DNA of 64,000 nt from Haloimpatiens sp042688525 (GTDB taxonomy: Bacteria; Bacillota; Clostridia; Clostridiales; Clostridiaceae). The translations under genes were made by a program, and so were the position numbers. A model generated the notes under the pieces. It was not told the DNA's origin, did no database searches, and was given only the letters and a program-made list of their open reading frames with translations. Location: assembly GCF_042688525.2 (NCBI RefSeq), contig NZ_JBHWAB010000001.1, positions 2,356,001 through 2,420,000 of the forward strand, given 5' to 3'. Below are positions 35,016 to 45,100 of the stretch, one piece after another. Each line of letters begins with the position of its first letter. Within the stretch, counting starts at the first letter, position 1.

Positions 35016-35027
35016 TGAACCGTCCCC
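35013..35027 (-). repeat. Last dispersed repeat copy of the window
   Basis: AAATGAACCGTCCCC, two bases past the lipoprotein gene stop and in its sense. No further copy was seen up to 64 kb. Confidence 0.9.
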
Positions 35028-35029
35028 TA

Positions 35030-36157
35030 TTATTTTGCAGCATATTCCAATAAAATATATCTCTCTTTACCGTTCTCTTTTATTTTTTCTACTTTAGCTT
35101 TAACCATCTTTACTGTATAAACATCCATTTCATCTTTATATATCTTTTCTGCCTTATCGTAGTTTAATCCATAATAATCATAATTAAGCGGAAGTTTAGT
35201 TGTGTTTTCACTACCATGATATTCTTTTGCATAAATATAATATTTGTTTTGCCCAATATTATCAATTCTATAAACAACTGAATAATCAATAGGACATTCT
35301 CCCTCTGCAGGCATAAAATAATAGTATCTATTTTTATATTCATAACTATAGTTTTTATCTATTGGTATTGTCTGATGATTTATTTTACTTATGTTATAAT
35401 ATTTTTTTACTGCTTGTTCAATATATTTTTTACTTATCTTACAATAAGGTTTTTCAAATTGAAAATATGGTTCTTTCATTCCATGATTCCTATAATAATG
35501 CCAAAAACCAAATAATATTAACTGCCTATCTGATATATTATCTTCCTTAAATGACATATCAAAAGGAACCTCTGCGAAATTACTCATGAAAATATTAATT
35601 TTTCTTTGTGCGGCCTGATCAATAGGTGTTTTTTGAAAATTTATATTGTCATTTTTATCATCTGATGCTTTTTCTTTCTTTTCAATTTTTGATATTTCTG
35701 CTTCTTTCGCTTTTGACATTTTCTCTTGTTCTTCTTTAAATACATTTCCTAATAGCGAAAGTGTTACTACATTTTCTTGTGGCACTTCATTAAAAGACAA
35801 TGCCCCTGCTTCAAATGTTCCATCATCTACCTTGAGTATAAATTGTAATCTTGCTTTTACTTTTGATTCTCTATATGTGCAATCTCCTGTAAATTCTACA
35901 ACATCTCTACCATCATCAGATTTAAAGTATTTCCACGTTGGTGAGCCAAAAAAATTATCGAAAGATTTACCATATGTGACGTCTGGATAATCAGTTGGAT
36001 GTCCATCTTTAACCATAAGTACATATTTATTATTTTTATTTGATATATTTTGTAATTGATCAGAAGCTTCTTTTGAAGCATTATCCACTGCAGTACTTGA
36101 GCAAGCTGAAAATAATAATGCAATAAAAACTAAAAGTATAATCGTTATTTTTTTCAT
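35030..36157 (-). CDS. Lipoprotein of unknown function
   Basis: 375 residues. The signal peptide MKKITIILLVFIALLFSAC ends in a lipobox (Cys19), so it is lipid-anchored outside the cell. Residues about 45-140 (VKDGHPTDYPDVTYGKSFDNFFG, DDGRDVVEFTGDCTYRESKVKARLQFIL) resemble a domain seen in other Firmicute lipoproteins. A Glu/Lys-rich helix (about 155-175) links it to a second globular part. I do not recognise a function. GGAG and AAGGAG precede the ATG. Confidence 0.75.
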   Translation of the reverse strand: MKKITIILLVFIALLFSACSSTAVDNASKEASDQLQNISNKNNKYVLMVKDGHPTDYPDVTYGKSFDNFFGSPTWKYFKSDDGRDVVEFTGDCTYRESKVKARLQFILKVDDGTFEAGALSFNEVPQENVVTLSLLGNVFKEEQEKMSKAKEAEISKIEKKEKASDDKNDNINFQKTPIDQAAQRKINIFMSNFAEVPFDMSFKEDNISDRQLILFGFWHYYRNHGMKEPYFQFEKPYCKISKKYIEQAVKKYYNISKINHQTIPIDKNYSYEYKNRYYYFMPAEGECPIDYSVVYRIDNIGQNKYYIYAKEYHGSENTTKLPLNYDYYGLNYDKAEKIYKDEMDVYTVKMVKAKVEKIKENGKERYILLEYAAK

Positions 36158-36239
36158 TTCTCCTTAATCCTCCTTTAGACAGCCATAATAACATTATCTA
36201 TTCCAATATACAAGTCTCATGTCAAATAAGTATTAATTC

Positions 36240-36926
36240 TTATTTATTCAAAATTCTCTTTCTACATACTATTACTTTTTCACATTGCGAAGTTATATCC
36301 CTGAAATATAAAATCTCCCAATTATCCCTAAACAAATCAAATATCTCATCATTCTTAAAAAATCGTAATGTCATACCTTTATCCTTACCTTTTACAAAGG
36401 TTATACTTCTATCTTCATTTTCCTTATACATATCTTTGTTAATATACTCTTCTCCATCAAAAGAACATAATAATACTGAACCATTTTTGCAAACTCTATC
36501 GATTTCATCAATTGTATCTTTAGCATTAGCTAACGTCATATGGTCCAATACACTCCACAAAACTACTCCATCAAATAATTGATCTTTACAACCCAATCTT
36601 TCACCATATTGAATTTTATGTATACTATATCCGTACCTCAATACATTTTCTTCACATATCTCCATACTTCTTTCTGATATATCACTAATACTTACTTGAA
36701 GTCCTTTTTTTAATAGATAATTTGTATTTCTGCCAAATCCGCATCCAAAATCAAGTATATGTGAATTCTCATCTAAAAAAGATAAAAAAATTTTTGCACC
36801 TTCTATATTGTTCTCAAAAATAGATTTCACTTGAGGGATTGAAATTTTTTCAAACACTTTTTTACTTAATTTTTTAAGTAAATATATCTTTATATCTAAT
36901 AACTGATTTTTAAGAATTTTATAAGT
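36240..36926 (-). CDS. Class I SAM-dependent methyltransferase, probably 5'-truncated
   Basis: A methyltransferase with motif I ILDFGCGFGRNTNYLL, motif II VSISDISERSMEI and motif IV VVLWSVLDHMTL; it methylates an unknown small molecule or other target. The first possible start is a GTG at 36857 with no ribosome site. The frame stays open upstream to a TAG at 36927-36929 and reads like protein (LLDIKIYLLKKLSKKVFEKI), so I extend it to 36926 as a partial gene. It ends ten bases from the stop of the last gene of the five-gene operon, suggesting that arrival of the operon cut off its 5' end. It may still be expressed by read-through. Confidence 0.65.
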   Translation of the reverse strand, partial: TYKILKNQLLDIKIYLLKKLSKKVFEKISIPQVKSIFENNIEGAKIFLSFLDENSHILDFGCGFGRNTNYLLKKGLQVSISDISERSMEICEENVLRYGYSIHKIQYGERLGCKDQLFDGVVLWSVLDHMTLANAKDTIDEIDRVCKNGSVLLCSFDGEEYINKDMYKENEDRSITFVKGKDKGMTLRFFKNDEIFDLFRDNWEILYFRDITSQCEKVIVCRKRILNK

Positions 36927-36938
36927 CTACTATTCTAT

Positions 36939-39551
36939 TTATAAATAATCTAAATTATATAATTTGTATACATCTCGCCAGTTACTATTTGATAGTTCTT
37001 TAATTATTTCTTTAGTTATATTATCACTGTACATTTCCTTATTACTACTAAGAGCCATTTCACAAAGTTTTTTATCTACATTTGAACGTATAATGTTCGA
37101 ATCATTATAGTAAAAATGATGAAATAAACTCTTATCATTAAAAAACATATTATATTCACTCTTTAAACCTTCTATTTCTTCTGATAAATATTTATTTTTT
37201 TTCTTGAAATTAAACATTTTCTTAATAAGATCACTAACAATGTATTCTTTTAATTTTATTGGTTTATCATTTCCTGTAACTTTATATGGAATTGATTTAT
37301 ATTTATTATTAATTATTTTTAATTGACCATCATTCAAACGAGACATTGATTCAGCAATTGTAAACTCTTCTGGTTTTGAATACATATATATCATTTTTAA
37401 CCAGTTTGATGAACTAATTTTTTTATCCATCTCTTTAATATAAAAATTATCTCTATTTTTATAATTTTTGAAAAAGTCTTCACAAATATCTAAATTATAA
37501 CTTTCTTTTTCTAAGTCTTCTATAGATTTTGTAAATGGATTAAAGTCATATCTTCTTCTAAATGTTTGGTCATTATTATAAGCAAAACTTTGTACAATAT
37601 TTCTATACTTATCACACATTTTGAAAAATGGTAATGTAGGAACTAATTCATTTAAATATTTTTTTAATGTTTCTTTACAATCTTTAAATATTTCATTTTT
37701 ATCATATAATCCATATTTTGGAAAGAGTAATTCAAATTTATTTTCATGAAATAAATTTTCAAAGTATTTTTCTAAACGCTTTGAATCCTTGTATTTATTC
37801 CATTCTGTCATTATTTGTAAAGGTTTCTTGAAATTTCGAGAAAATTCTTTATATTTTTTTAGTTTTGTAATATTTAATGCTACTTCCTTAGGATCTATAC
37901 TTTCTATGTCATATTTTTTACTCCAATCAATTTTATCTTCATTAGTATTAATGTAAAATACATTATTAGACACTTCATCAATATTTTCTTGCCACCATTT
38001 TATACGTTCTTTACTTTTATTTAATTGTTTAATACATTTTTTCACTTCTGTTTTCATAGTTTTTCTAAATTCTTCTATATTTTTTTCAAATTCAATATTT
38101 CTTTCTTTATAAAAAGATATTAATTTAAAAATATCATCATCTAATTCATCATCATTTTTACATTCTGATAACATCTTATGTACTTTTTTAAAATTCTTAG
38201 AATCAATGGCTTCACATAATTTGTTATAATATGAATTAATATTATTAATATTATTATTAATAAAATCTAAAATATTAGATGTAATCAAACAATTCTTAGA
38301 TGGTATTAATGGCAAAAATTCATTTATATATGTAATAATTGCAATGTAAAAATTAGCTGTATTTGTATCTCTATCTATTCTATTGTTTCTTAAAATAAAA
38401 CATGTGTTAAGTTCATTATGAATACTATTTAAACGATCAATTCTACCAAAACGTTGTTCAAGCTGACTTGGAGAAGATGATATATGATAATTAATTACAT
38501 AATTATATCCAGGTAAATCTATACCTTGTTCTGAAATTTTATAAGTCATAATTAATACCTGTGGTAATTTAAACTTTTCAGTTATTGTAAATTCTCTTAA
38601 TAATTGTTGCCTATTTTTCGTATTACCTGTTATTATACTATATGTCTTACCTTTACGATTAGATTGATAATCTTTATATCCTTTTTCTTCTAAAGCTTTT
38701 TTTAACTCATCAGTATCCTTAATATACCTCACAAACACTACAAATCTATTTTCAAAATTTGTACTCTTATTTACTTTATCTATTTTATCAACTAAAAATG
38801 TATTAACATTTCCACCACATTTCCATAATTTCGGAACTAATCTTTTATGGTCCTTATTCCTAAATTCTTTACCATCTTCAGCTTTTTCTATGTTACTTAC
38901 AGTTTCTTTAAAATATCTTGTTACTGGTACATTGCATTCAAACCCTCCACTTAATTTTCTTTTGTCACTACATATATCTAACAATGATTTATCTAAAATA
39001 TCAAAATTTTTTTGAATAATCTTAGATGCAATTTTACAATAAACTTTTAAATCTTCTTTTGAATGTTTTATTGGAGTGGCCGTCATAAACATAATTTTCT
39101 TTGCTCTCAATTTAATCAATTCAATGTATCGTTTTGTGTCATCATTTAAAAACTCATGTGCTTCATCTATTATAATAAAATCATATTTATTCTTTTCAAT
39201 TTTAGATATATTACGATAATCATAATTTATTATTTTAATATAATATTCTTTATTTTTATACTTACCTTTTTCTCCAACTGTTAGTTCCAATACACCCTCC
39301 AATTTATTTTTAAATTGTTCAGTTACTGATGGAGATGTTATAACTAATATCTCCTTATATTCATCTTCATTTTCATGTTGGAATAATAATTGTATTATAC
39401 TTAATCCAGCACTTATAGTCTTTCCTGTTCCAACTTCATCAAATATATAAACAACGTCATTTTCCTCTATACGTTTCATATTAGCCAACTGCAATGTATA
39501 AAATTTTACTTTTTTATTATTTAATGATGATAAATAATTAAGATTTTTCAT
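36939..39551 (-). CDS. SF2 (SNF2-like) helicase of a predicted defence operon
   Basis: 870 residues. The N-terminal half (about 1-430) is an SF2 ATPase: Walker A DEVGTGKT (about 39), DEAH box IIIDEAHEF (about 128), motif III MTATPIKHS, and motifs V-VI QGIDLPGYNYVINYHISSSPSQLEQRFGRIDR. The C-terminal half (about 430-870) is Lys/Tyr/Asn-rich and helical and matches nothing I know. It would translocate on duplex DNA. AGGAGGG lies five bases before the ATG. It is the last gene of the operon, 73 bases after the Z1 gene. It is shorter than the PLD-helicase at the other end and not a close copy of it. Confidence 0.85.
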   Translation of the reverse strand: MKNLNYLSSLNNKKVKFYTLQLANMKRIEENDVVYIFDEVGTGKTISAGLSIIQLLFQHENEDEYKEILVITSPSVTEQFKNKLEGVLELTVGEKGKYKNKEYYIKIINYDYRNISKIEKNKYDFIIIDEAHEFLNDDTKRYIELIKLRAKKIMFMTATPIKHSKEDLKVYCKIASKIIQKNFDILDKSLLDICSDKRKLSGGFECNVPVTRYFKETVSNIEKAEDGKEFRNKDHKRLVPKLWKCGGNVNTFLVDKIDKVNKSTNFENRFVVFVRYIKDTDELKKALEEKGYKDYQSNRKGKTYSIITGNTKNRQQLLREFTITEKFKLPQVLIMTYKISEQGIDLPGYNYVINYHISSSPSQLEQRFGRIDRLNSIHNELNTCFILRNNRIDRDTNTANFYIAIITYINEFLPLIPSKNCLITSNILDFINNNINNINSYYNKLCEAIDSKNFKKVHKMLSECKNDDELDDDIFKLISFYKERNIEFEKNIEEFRKTMKTEVKKCIKQLNKSKERIKWWQENIDEVSNNVFYINTNEDKIDWSKKYDIESIDPKEVALNITKLKKYKEFSRNFKKPLQIMTEWNKYKDSKRLEKYFENLFHENKFELLFPKYGLYDKNEIFKDCKETLKKYLNELVPTLPFFKMCDKYRNIVQSFAYNNDQTFRRRYDFNPFTKSIEDLEKESYNLDICEDFFKNYKNRDNFYIKEMDKKISSSNWLKMIYMYSKPEEFTIAESMSRLNDGQLKIINNKYKSIPYKVTGNDKPIKLKEYIVSDLIKKMFNFKKKNKYLSEEIEGLKSEYNMFFNDKSLFHHFYYNDSNIIRSNVDKKLCEMALSSNKEMYSDNITKEIIKELSNSNWRDVYKLYNLDYL

Positions 39552-39624
39552 AAATACCCTCCTATTTAATTACCACTATTCAATATATTCTAACTATCAA
39601 AATACTTATAAACTGTACAACTAC

Positions 39625-41808
39625 TTATATTTCCATCTTAGCTTCTTTAGAAGAATAAACAATAGTAGGTGAATCTTTAGGGACTACTAGAACGGGCCAC
39701 CAAAATGGTTGTCCCTTCCATCCTAACTTTTCTAATCCATTTTCTCGTAGTAATATTAGTGCTGGAATATCATCTGCAATTTTCTTAGCAACTCTACCTT
39801 CACTTTCTTTTCCTCTTGGTGTATCAGGTGCATCCATGAATCTTCCTTCCTTAGTCTTTCTGCTAATATTTCTGTTTTTTCTACTAATTCCCCACACTTT
39901 TCCCTTATTATCAATATTTTTAGTATTGTTAGATAAGTATTCAATAGTTGAAATCATTGCTTCAACATCCCATTCATACCCTGGTTCAAATATAAGAGTC
40001 TTTTCTATCTGCCTTAGTATATAAACTGCTTCACTAAACTCCATTTTAAAATAACTTTTTCTTTCTGGATTGAGCTTGTCTAATAATATATCAATCTCAT
40101 TAACAGCAGGCTCAACATTATATTTATATCCTGTTTCAAAACCAATGGGAAGTAATCTTTTATACGGTTTAATAGTTGTAATATCGGATAGTAATATTTT
40201 ATTTGGTGAACATGGTATAATTGTGTTTTCCGAATCTTTCTGTATAAATACAACTGCATTATCCTGTTCACTGTTTGCTATCTTCTGTCTTAGTGTTTCA
40301 TCAAATTCATTTATTTTCTTCATGTTTTCATAAATTCTCATAGTTGTATAGAATCTTGTAACCACTAAATCTTCAACTGGTCTATATCCATACATTCTTG
40401 AATGCTGTAGTACTGTATCCTGTTGAAAATTACTAGGATTTCTACCATAATAAAAACCTATAAGATTTCCTATAGTTATTCCTCTGTCTAAAATCTGCCC
40501 ACCTATAAATATGTTTAAAGGTGTTCTAAGCTTAAGCTGACCATTTTCATCTAAAAGCTCATTAACATCCTTTTCCGAATTTACAGTAGTAATCATTAAA
40601 TATTCGCTTTGTAACGCCTTAATAATTTCCTTCTTTACCGCTTCATAAGAAGGAATATATAGCCCTTGAATTATAATTGATTTTTTTAGATTGTTATATG
40701 CTTTTAAAGTAATATCATTGAATAACTTTTCATTACTATTGATACTCTCTGTAAACTGCTTAACTATTTCACTAGCAACTTCATTCTGCCAATCATGTGA
40801 TGTTTTTTTCTGTTCAGTATGCACTATAAAGCTAAATTTTTTAGTTTTTGATTTTACCTTTCCTTCCTTTTGCTGAATATTTCTTATACAGCCACCTACT
40901 ATAAAATTAATAATAGCTTCTCTTAATGCAGTAATTTTATCACTTATTAAAGCTTCCTCAATTTTAAATCTTCTTCTATCTTGTTTCTTTAATGATTCCA
41001 ATTCATTCCATTTAACCTCTTCATATATGTAAGAAGATATACTTTCTTTATCATTACTTTTTTCAAAATAGAATTCTCCACCTATGTAAGCAGCTCCATA
41101 AGGTACTAACTCAGTGAAAGCTGGTTTTACAGGTTTAAACCACTGCCCTGTTTCTGATCTTCCCAAATTATCTGGTTGCAAATATAAAGAATAGGGAGTT
41201 GCGGTAACCTGTAAAAAACTACTGTTATCTAACTTGTTTCTTATTTCATCAATTTGACCTGCTATCTTTTTTATATCTATTCTCTGCTGCTTAGTCTTTT
41301 CAAATCCTACACTGGCAAAATCAGCCTCATCATCTATAATCAATATTCTTTTAGATTTCATAGAAGAATATATTTTAAACAATTTTTCATAAAGTCTTTT
41401 TAAGTTGTTAGTTTCCTTTTTAACTACAATAATCATTTTCTGATTTAATTCCCACTGTACAAGATTATTAGGCATTTGCATAATATCAAAAATCTGTAAT
41501 TCATCTTCATCTTTAAATGATTTGAATTCCTTACTTAATCTCTCGTAAGTTTGTTGTGCTAATGCTCTAGTACCTTTGGTTAATACTACAGCTGCATCAT
41601 AACCATTATCAAAAGATAATCCAATTACACCTATAAATGCCCTTGTCTTACCACTTTGAATTTTTCCTAGCAGCATTCCTGGTCTATCTGTAGTTGTAGT
41701 AAAATCTATTAACTTATTTACTGTATTCTCTATACATTTCTCAGTGTCTTCTGCATAATTATTCTGTTGTTTTAATTTGTTATAAAATTCCCCTTTTGTT
41801 AACATCAT
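39625..41808 (-). CDS. Z1-domain SF2-type ATPase/endonuclease-like protein
   Basis: 727 residues from the ATG at 41808, which follows AAAGGTGGG; a GTG at 41829 is also open. The ATPase core shows Walker A GKIQSGKT (about 50), IIDDEADFAS (about 165) and QVTATPYSLYL. The Z1 domain (about 400-600) has FIGGQILDRGITIGNLIGFYYGR and LQHSRMYGYRP. Z1 proteins occur in predicted defence loci with methylases and MutL-like or nuclease partners; no single biochemical activity is settled. Here the partners are two other helicases and a methylase. Confidence 0.85.
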   Translation of the reverse strand: MMLTKGEFYNKLKQQNNYAEDTEKCIENTVNKLIDFTTTTDRPGMLLGKIQSGKTRAFIGVIGLSFDNGYDAAVVLTKGTRALAQQTYERLSKEFKSFKDEDELQIFDIMQMPNNLVQWELNQKMIIVVKKETNNLKRLYEKLFKIYSSMKSKRILIIDDEADFASVGFEKTKQQRIDIKKIAGQIDEIRNKLDNSSFLQVTATPYSLYLQPDNLGRSETGQWFKPVKPAFTELVPYGAAYIGGEFYFEKSNDKESISSYIYEEVKWNELESLKKQDRRRFKIEEALISDKITALREAIINFIVGGCIRNIQQKEGKVKSKTKKFSFIVHTEQKKTSHDWQNEVASEIVKQFTESINSNEKLFNDITLKAYNNLKKSIIIQGLYIPSYEAVKKEIIKALQSEYLMITTVNSEKDVNELLDENGQLKLRTPLNIFIGGQILDRGITIGNLIGFYYGRNPSNFQQDTVLQHSRMYGYRPVEDLVVTRFYTTMRIYENMKKINEFDETLRQKIANSEQDNAVVFIQKDSENTIIPCSPNKILLSDITTIKPYKRLLPIGFETGYKYNVEPAVNEIDILLDKLNPERKSYFKMEFSEAVYILRQIEKTLIFEPGYEWDVEAMISTIEYLSNNTKNIDNKGKVWGISRKNRNISRKTKEGRFMDAPDTPRGKESEGRVAKKIADDIPALILLRENGLEKLGWKGQPFWWPVLVVPKDSPTIVYSSKEAKMEI

Positions 41809-41905
41809 AAGTTTCCCACCTTTTCTCACAATTTTACATATGTAATTAGCAGTACCAGAAATACTTATTCTAATACTGCTAACAAATTTGCAAAATACTT
41901 ATTTA

Positions 41906-42130
41906 TTAATCCAAATCCATATTATTTAAAACTTCTCTTAATTTCTTTAATTCTTCCATATTTAAAGTAACACCTTTACCCATCTTTTCGTGTTCAGTAG
42001 CCCAATCTCTCAAATCATATTTAGGTTCTCTTCCATTCCAGCTAATAAGATTTAATTCCTTCTTCCAACCTTTTGATGATTCCGATAATACTCCTACTTC
42101 TTCTTTTATTTCATATTTTATATCTGCCAT
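41906..42130 (-). CDS. YdbC/PC4-like single-stranded DNA-binding protein
   Basis: 74 residues, ending RDWATEHEKMGKGVTLNMEELKKLREVL, the hallmark of the bacterial YdbC branch of the PC4/Sub1 fold, which forms dimers that bind ssDNA. It sits inside the predicted defence operon: its ATG is two bases after the methyltransferase stop, and the GAGGAGG ribosome site lies in the last codons of that gene. So it is made in step with the methylase and may coat or sense ssDNA produced by the helicases. A gap of 97 bases follows before the Z1 start. Confidence 0.85.
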   Translation of the reverse strand: MADIKYEIKEEVGVLSESSKGWKKELNLISWNGREPKYDLRDWATEHEKMGKGVTLNMEELKKLREVLNNMDLD

Positions 42131-42132
42131 AA

Positions 42133-45100
42133 TTATTCCTCCTCTGGGTATTTCTCTTCAACTATATTTATTTCTTCTTGAGTAAGTCCATATAACTCAT
42201 ATACTATTTTATTTATTAGTATTTCATATTTGTCAATATCCCTCTCAGCACTTTTTGATAAACTTTGCTTTATATCTAATATTTTATCAATATATTTTAT
42301 TATTTCTTGCTGCTCACTATATCCTGCTTTAATTATGGGTAATTCCGATAAAGGCTTTACATATAACTCTAAAACATCACCTTTTCTTTTCCCTTTATAA
42401 TATAGCCAAAAATAAAAAAGTTTAGAATTCAATAATCCAAGAATAAATTTGATATCAAATTCATTGTCAACCTCCGTTATATAAAATACATCTCTACTAG
42501 CAAAAACTTCTTCCTTTGCATATCCAAAAATATTTTTTTTGTTTCGATATGGAACTAGTATTTTTTCTTTTGCCTGAAAAATTTTAAGATCTCTAGGTCT
42601 ATGTAATGCATACCAAGGGTAATTTTCCCCATATCTCTGTGCTTGATTTTCTAATATAGGCTTATATCGTAGTAATCGTTCTTTTATATTTGGATAAAAG
42701 TTAATATCATCTTCCCATCTTAAATAAATTAATTTATCTTCTGATAATGTATATCCATATTTATTTATATTTGAATTTTTAATAAAATCTTTTATAATTT
42801 CTCGTTCTTTTGTTGATATATACATATTATCTATTTCTGATTTACTTAAAACAAAAACTCCTTCTCCCTTTATATAAACATCTCCAAAATTTTTTATATG
42901 CTTGTTTGTAATTCTACTTATCGTTATATCTGCTCCTGAATTAATATTGCTTATTTTCCCAAATTCAATAGATTTTTTTTGCATTTTATTAAATATTGTT
43001 TCCGGTGAGTAATCACAATCTTTATTAATATTAACAAGCCTAATATATTTTGCTTCACCCTCAAATAACTTTTTGTTATCAATAATATAACTTTCTGTTT
43101 CACTATCATTGTCGTTAATTATACTCTTTAAAATTTCATCACTGATATATCCTTTTCTATTAGTTGATATTATTTTAGTATAACTAATTTCATTAATTTC
43201 ATCTTTTTTTTGTAAAAACGTAATTATATTATGTTGTCCTAATGCAGATTCAAAAATTCTATATTCATTAAAATTTATAATTTTAAATATATTTGTCCTA
43301 TTGAAAAAGTCATTTCTAAGTGTAGTTGCTCCTGTTGCTGTAATATAATAGTTTGTAGTTATAAATGCTATACTTCCTCTTTTTTTTGCTATATCAATTC
43401 CCTTATGAAAGAAAAAATAGAATAAATCCATTTTTGCTTGATAATATTTCTCACCAAAGTTAGTTCTAGCAATAGGTCTGAAAGTTTCTTTGTTTCCTTT
43501 CTCACCTACATAAGGCGGATTTCCTATTATAATATCAAATCCACCTTTTTCTCTAAAAACATCAGAAAACTCCATTTCCCATATAAAATATGGCTTTCTC
43601 TGTTCTTTTTTCAAAAACTCAAGGTTCTTAATCTTATCATCATTACCATCTTTCTTCAGTTTATATTCAATCAATTCCCATTCAGTTTTTTCAATAAGTT
43701 CTTTTATCTCTTTCTTTTTATTTGGCTCTTTAGCATCAAATAATTCTTTTTGCAATATTTCTAATCTATCTAATAAAGATTCTTCTTTGTTTTCATGAAT
43801 CTTCAATTGAGTATATTCTTCTTTATCACTCTTATTGTTACTATATAATAAACTCTTATCAAATAGCTTAATTCCCTCAAACTCATCAATTAAACTGTTA
43901 CCACATTTAATATTACTATCTAAATTCGGCAGTGCATTAACTGTATGTACGTCTGCATCAACAATTAATGATAGCCAAAGTCTTAGTTTTGTAATATCTA
44001 CTGCACTTCTTTCAATATCTACTGCATGAATAACATATTTCATTACTTGTTCTTTTAATATGTAATTACTTCTACTTCTTTCTAAATCCATTGAGTCATA
44101 TTTATTTAATCCTTGAAGCATATATATAGTCAGATAGCTTCGTATTCTAACTATTTCATTAAGCATTCCTAATGGAAATGCACCTGATCCTACTGCTGGA
44201 TCTGCAATTTTTACATTTATTAATGCTTCATCAAATATTTTTAAGTTATCATATATACTAATAGGTATTAAATATTGAGTTTTGTCTTTGGTACCAATCA
44301 TTGTTCTAGAATCTTCATCTACTATAAAATCTCCCAGTTTAATGAAATTGTCAATATCCTCTCTATCTATACCTGTTTCATTATTTAAATAGTTAATCAA
44401 TGATTCTTGACACATATAATGAACTATTTCTCTTGGTGTATAAAAAGCACCTTTACTTTTTCTATCCTTTACATCAAGTAAATTTTCAAATATTTTCCCT
44501 AGCATCTCTGGATCAATTGCAACTTCTTTTTCTAGTGGTTCATCTTCATTCATTGTAAAATTATAAGTATCAAACATATCTAAAATGCCAGTTCCAAATT
44601 CATCCTCTTCAGTTATATTCGAGAACATTTTATTAGGTATTTTTATATGTTTATTTTCCCAATCATAATCATATATTGGCTCAAACAATCCTCCATTCAA
44701 AAATGGAATTTTACAGTTAAATAACTTAAAGTATTCATTAGCTCCTCTTTTAGTATTTAATGCAGAATAAAATAACGGTTCTAAATAATCATTAAAAAAA
44801 TTCTTTTTATCTTCTTTTAAATCTATATTATTTTTTCGTGCTTTTTCATTTTCTTTAACACATATCTTGAATAATCCTCTTATAAATCTTCTATCTCCTG
44901 AACCCCATTGTCCCCAGTCTGGTTCATTTTTATCTTTGTAATATGCAAACGCTCCTGATAAATAATCTCCTTCTATATCTGAAAGGTCTTTTATAGCCGT
45001 ATAACTAAGTTTCATATTAGCATTGTTTCTTTTAAATACTTTAGACAAAACATTTCTAACTGCTTCATTTTGTTTATCATAAACTTTTACATACTCCGAA

